The position numbers and the translations under genes were made by a program. From contig JAJHTX010000002.1 of assembly GCA_032164295.1 (NCBI GenBank), positions 1,364,001-1,428,000 on the forward strand: a DNA stretch of 64,000 nt. The letters are read 5' to 3'. Below the pieces are notes generated by a model. That model saw only the letters and a program-made list of their open reading frames with translations, was not told the DNA's origin and made no database searches. Positions 58,974-64,000 of this stretch are shown one piece after another (the stretch's first letter is position 1; every line of letters starts with the position of its first letter). The DNA is from Inonotus obliquus (Eukaryota; Basidiomycota; Agaricomycetes; Hymenochaetales; Hymenochaetaceae).

Positions 58974-60790
58974 TGTTTAATGAATACTCCGAGGGATGCC
59001 TAGAATAGCACCGATCGATGCGGGGTGAGGAACGTTGAAGCGGGTAAACTGTGAGTGGACGATGAGGGGAGGGGGGATGATGAAGAGTGATGTCGGAAGC
59101 AAGGGATAGTTATAGAGAGGAGGAGAGAGGACTTGACCGGCGCGAAGACCACAAGGCGTACTCTTGCAAGCCGTTACTCTTGCCGGTGATCCTTCGGAAC
59201 ATATTCCCTTATCCGGTACTTATTCCACAACGTCACAGACTCACAGGTAACACAGATAACAGTCGATCATAGCGTATCCAATCCGCTGTCCGCCCGCAGA
59301 GACCGCGCTCAACGATCCAGCCCATCGACGAGGACGATCCACGGGAAGTATCCTCTGGTCCAGGCCAGTAGTCCATCACATAACGCCAATCGTCAGTCAT
59401 CTCTTCTCCCGCTCGTCGTCGTTGTACTCTCTACCTTTAGTCTACCTGAGATGCCGTATTCCCACGGTCGGTAACTTCCCCTCTTATCTGCGCAGAGGTG
59501 GTCCGGAAATACCCATGTTACCCTCAAAAGTACTCCATCTGTCAATCTCCTTCCATCTTCCACCCTATCCGATCCTCTCTTCCTGCTCGTCGCAAGCTCA
59601 ATCCGGCCTTCATCATCCGTATCATCGTTCATCCTTTCTTTCCTATTCAAAGCATCCAATCCAGCTCCTCTTACAATGGGATAATATCAGTCCGGGATTA
59701 TCCACCACCCTCGCAGGCAACAGGCACGTACTCTTTCGTCACCGACACTCGCGCGACTTTCCTACCGCCGGGAATCCCTATGTACCAAGACACCAACCAT
59801 CTCAACTCGCCGCGATTCTCCGCCTACCCCGTCTCTATCGGTCGGTCACGTAGACCGACGCACAGCGAGCGTAACATTCTCGAAAGTGTGCCTTTCACTG
59901 TATCAATGAATCATACTTACTCAGAGTTCATCTCGTTGAAACGCCCCGGTGCGTCAAGGCAACTTTATCTTATGAATCTGGTGATCCGTTCCATTATCGT
60001 TGCACTGCCTGATTCCAACGTCAAAGACATCCCTCCAATCCACCAAGAAGACCAGTCAAGCAAACAATCCCAATCTCTTCACTTGACACTAACCGCCCTC
60101 AGCAGCAGATTTACTTCCGCCCCCTCCCCGAAGGCCGAGCCTGATCATCCCGATCGACACAGTGTCGGAGTTTATTTAGACGTTTTAGCTTGTTCGTCCG
60201 TTGCCCTTCGGTGAGGGAGGGTCGAGACGCTGTCGAAAAGTGTCGAGGCTCTGGTCTAGACAATCGTAGGACGTGATGCGATGATTGTAGATGCGGTCCA
60301 GACTCTGGAGTTGTAATTTCTATGAGAACGTCCTCGTCGTCGTCGAGATATGATACCACGTGGCTTTGCATTTACCAGATGTTATTGATTTTATTCTGCA
60401 GTTGACGCAATAGTCATGAGTTTAAATCCGTGAGATAATTATCATTTCCCTCGTCATCATCCTCTCTACTGTAATCACGAGGTCTACAAGAACGAAAAAC
60501 AACATTTTATCTTCCCTTTCGGTGGCTATCGCAAGTACCCGAACCTTCCTTGGAGCCGAACTGATTCCTTTCCTTTTGGTACGTGTGAGTCACATTCCTA
60601 CCCCTTGTGACTACCCTGACTGCCTGGCGTTTACCTCGTTTACTTCATCTAGGTTCTTCTATCGCCTTGACAAAGGGTTTGGTTGGCTGAAGACGTAGGC
60701 TGTAGGCTGTAGTACTCGTGCATTCGTTCCGAAGTAATCCCTTCCCAATCTCTCGAGTCTTGAATAGTAATTACTTCCTATACCGTGACC
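58974..60790. other. 1.8 kb spacer between SKN7 and HET-C with a weak open frame
   Basis: Divergent promoters of SKN7 (-) and HET-C (+) lie here. A frame of 238 codons at 59498-60214 (+) is open, Ser/Pro/Ile-rich and matches no family I know; another frame overlaps it at 59422-59853. It may be a small hypothetical gene or chance. T/C-rich tracts occur at 60430-60560. Confidence 0.4.
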
Positions 60791-63700
60791 ATGTCAAGAT
60801 CTCGCCTATACATCTTCCTCTCAATCTTCCTCATCCTCCTGACGATTCTCCCAACTGGCGTACATGCATTCGGCGCAGGTTCTATACCGGGTTTCGCTTA
60901 TCTGCACGATCGGGCATTCAGACACGGTGGTACGTACATACACGTTTCTTCGCCATCCCGGCCGGCATCTTCCGAAGTCCGGAAAATTCCTATTCACCAT
61001 CTATCTCGTCCCAATCAGAAGTAACTCACTTATTATATAACAGACATAGAAGACGTTCTCACAACACTTGCCAAATCACCTCACCATCATACTGGAGGAA
61101 GCGGCGGATTCGTCAACTTCTTCCTGACGCTCTTCGATAAAGGTCTTGTCGCAGTATTAAAGGGTAATGCTGCACAGACGTTCTCTAAATCCGATGTTAG
61201 GCGTATATACTTTGTGAGTCTTTCTCCTCATTCATGAGACTACGGGTACAATACTCATATTTGATTTTCCGGATTATGTTATTTTAATAGGGCAATTGGC
61301 TTCGTGACTATTCACAAGCAATCGACGTCGCAGGGTTGAGCAAAATGACTCTTGACACGCTTCTTATTATCGTACAAGCTCTTGGCTTCGTGGCAAGTAT
61401 TCATTGTTCATCAGCTTTATTTTGCTCCTTCGAGAATTAAGGTGGTTTTATTTTATTGCAGAGTTTTGGTTTCACGACTCGCGAGTTTCATATTACTCCA
61501 GAGCGGCTTGGAGTTTATCTACCGGTGGTAAGGGGACGGTGCTATTCTTCTCGAGACGAGAGAGCAATAAGCCTTGAATTCTGAATGTTTTTCTTTCAGG
61601 AACACATAGATAATCCGAAGTAAAGCTTCCTTGTGTCAGCATTACACAGCATACAAACGAAACTGACTGGGAATTAAACAGAGGGTACGCAGATGACGCC
61701 CAGAACTACGATCCTCGCCTCCGTCCACCAGTCAACCCAGAAGAACTTGAAATCGATCTAACAAACGGGATGAAAGTCAGTTTTTTCCATCTCTATACCC
61801 AACTATCTATCTATTTCTAACAACTTTGAACAAACTTTCGTACGTACGTATAACATTGTGACAGAAATACATGGCAACGGAGGGTCATACATGGGATACA
61901 TCTACTGCACATATCAGACGAACACTTCGAACGTGTATTGCTTTGGGACGATCCGTGCATGGGAAATCCGCCGGTGGACGACGTATACATCGTGAGGGGG
62001 AGGGTGAAGGGGAGGGGGAGGGTGAGATTGATAATAAGGATAAGGAAAAAGGAGATTCGGACCCGGATGACTGTGAGGAAATGTGGGAAGCTTTTCGCCT
62101 TCTCGGTTCGGCACTTCATACTCTCGAAGATTTACTCGCTCACAGTAAGTATTCCTTCTTTTGATGACACTCATACGTCGGTTGTATATCAAGACGAACC
62201 ATTCATTCATTCCTTTAGGCAATTGGTGTGAAATTGCTTTGCGAAAACTAGGATGCTCTGAAGTCTTTTGTCACGTTGGCGATGAAGGTAACCCTACATC
62301 TCTAATACAAATATCAACATGACTTATCTCACCGAGACTACATATTCACCGATACGTGTCGACTGTATCTAGTGATCATACGAACGCCTAGCGGTCCAGC
62401 TCCTCCACTCGTCACAGGAACGTTCGGAAGCGCGGATTTCATCCATTCGGTGTTAGGAGAAGCGTCCGAGTATGGTTTTTTGCTTATTACATCGAGACTC
62501 TGAGCCTTCTGAAGCTTTCGACGTAGCCAATTGAGTCAAGCTAGCATTGTCGATCTTACCGCCCACATGGAAGAGGTAGGTACTCCCTCCCGCGAGATGC
62601 GCAATAACACACCTAGCCTTAAAAAAAACCTAACCTGACCAAACGCTCGAACTTCGAAACAGGCAGAAAACAACACATCCTTCTCAAGTCTCCGTGAACT
62701 CCTCTCCCATCTCCCAGAAGCGATCAACCCGGGTCAAAAAGCCGCTACGTCCGAAGACCTCGAGAGACGTTCCGAGGCTAGGCGGTCTGGGACTCTCGTT
62801 CCGCAACGTCGTGGGCCTAGGGGACAGGCGAGTTTTGAAGAAGAGGGGGAGGGAGAGAAAGAGGAAGGGAAAGAGGAAGAGGAAGGGAAAGAGGAAGAGG
62901 AAGGGACAGAGGAAGAGGAAGAGAAGGAAGAAATGTTAGATTTGTCGGATTACGCACCTTCCGAAGAGACGCAGGAATTCATATGGGATGTTCTTTCGTG
63001 GCGAGATGACCTCGTACGCGCTATCTTGTCGACGATAGAAAGTATACCTGGGTTATCAGAGCTCATCGATGAGCTTCTGGACGTTATCAATGAATGTACG
63101 TGAATTCTAATTCTATATATCATTGGATATCGATATTGACGGTCACTGAATAATGAATAGGTGTCTATACACTTCTTTCACCAGTGTTAATTGTAAGTAT
63201 ACATGTTCAGAGAAGCCGTGACGCCCGTTTATAACTTATGTGTATGATGGAGCCTTTAGCGAAAGAAGTGACTTTGGCGCTTAAAGAACAAAGTCAAGCA
63301 GTGATCAATACTGAACAACAATACGAAGTGCGTCTGCGTCTGCATCATCTACATCATCCCCAACGCATATGCGTCTCAGGCTCGTTCTGAATTTGTTTTG
63401 ATGCAAAACATTCTTTATATATATATATAGGTCTTCGATAACCCCAAAGCTTCAGATCCAACGCACAGTATCCTCGCTAAAGATCACGTTGATCTCATTC
63501 TTAACGAACCAGCTGGACGAGTCGCAAAAGTCGTCGTCGAACATACGATCGGGCTCGTTGTATCTGTTAGTTCATTCCCGTTTACATTTACTTTTCCGAC
63601 ATCATACCCCGCTATAAATCGCTATGAAACGCTATGAACGGCGAGAAGAAACTAACTTGAGATTTATGTATAATAGGCTTGGTACGACGAGGAAGAGGAA

Positions 63701-64000
63701 CAAGATATCGATCGTGTTATAAACGAGGTACGTCTCGTCATACATCATCCAATAACTTGCCTATCCATCGTATTATCGTAACGTTATAGATCCTCGCGGC
63801 GTTCTTCCATCCATACTTCACTTCACCCAAATCGAAAATCCAAAACGACATGATCACCGAGATGAAAGTATGGCTTGACGGGTTTACCATTGAAGATAGG
63901 GAAATAATCATTTCGTCATTGAATACGGTAAGGTTAATCGAGTACTAATTCATTTCTCATCTGTTCTATATCCTGTTCGCCCTATTCGTCCTATTCGTCC
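60791..64000 (+). CDS. het-c: HET-C heterokaryon-incompatibility-type protein (3' end outside window)
   Basis: Exons 60791-60929, 61044-61213, 61291-61392, 61462-61527, 61600-61619, 61682-61775, 61865-62144, 62219-62287, 62373-62469, 62527-62575, 62663-63095, 63161-63192, 63253-63327, 63431-63559, 63677-63727 and 63790-63927, then a donor; the gene continues past the edge. A signal peptide (about 1-26) is followed by FGAGSIPGFAYL, the start of the mature HET-C protein. Family blocks: GDIEDVL, SDVRRIYFGNWLRDYSQAID, FTTREFHITPERLGVYLPVE, YDPRLRPPV, LGSALHTLEDLLAHSNWCEI, LVTGTFGSADFIHSVLGEAS. It has a Gly/Glu insert (about 61993-62026) and a Glu/Gly/Lys repeat (62835-62930). The exon 3 donor is GC (GCAAGT). 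In ascomycetes HET-C is a secreted or surface glycoprotein with allorecognition alleles; whether that applies here is unknown. Confidence 0.9.
62835..62932 (+). repeat. GAA/GAG-rich repeat coding for an acidic tract in HET-C
   Basis: Imperfect repeats of a GAGGAAGGGAAAGAG-type unit, in frame, giving an EEGKEEEE-type acidic run; probably variable in length among strains. Confidence 0.75.

Noticed and set aside
59498..60214. A 238-codon gene between SKN7 and het-c
   Set aside because: No motif, odd Ser/Pro/Ile composition and a competing overlapping frame; kept only as a note in the spacer.

Overview
This window reads as nuclear DNA of a filamentous basidiomycete, most likely an Agaricomycete. 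The evidence is intron-rich genes with mostly 50-60 nt GT-AG introns, short intergenic gaps, an agaricomycete-type sesquiterpene synthase, tandem BTB/POZ proteins of the mushroom type, a SKN7 regulator and a HET-C protein. I see no bacterial operons, rRNA, convincing tRNA or CRISPR. Gene models were built by hand from splice sites and reading-frame continuity, so exon limits are predictions; almost every junction was checked for phase.

Left arm (1-13.2 kb) is gene-poor and looks accessory. It holds the 5' part of a DUF3429 mitochondrial membrane protein, a sesquiterpene synthase with all catalytic motifs, and two Old-Yellow-Enzyme paralogues with the same exon layout. These are separated by 3-4.5 kb gaps in which I find no intact gene. 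One gap carries a nested inverted repeat (10548-11212). Terpene synthase plus two ene-reductases could be a small terpenoid cluster.

The middle (13.5-28 kb) is housekeeping: ATP synthase subunit J, a DUF4203 membrane protein, a basic Gln-rich nuclear protein, COX16, ADE12, VPS11, a Rossmann oxidoreductase and two tandem BTB genes.

28-39 kb holds a 1,743-residue CCCH-ankyrin-AAA+ protein, an F-box/WD40 protein and a Thr-rich membrane protein with an SH3 domain. 39-54.5 kb holds a SNF2-family helicase divergent from PAM17 (62 bp between start codons), a second membrane SH3 protein, the DEAD-box helicase DBP2 with one exceptionally long intron, a PTR2 peptide transporter and a cis-prenyltransferase. 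55.7-64 kb holds SKN7 (HSF DNA-binding domain plus receiver) and a HET-C gene running off the right edge.

The most notable items are the CCCH-ankyrin-AAA+ architecture, the terpene/ene-reductase neighbourhood, the long DBP2 intron, the BTB2 splice shift, and HET-C with an acidic repeat and a GC-AG intron.
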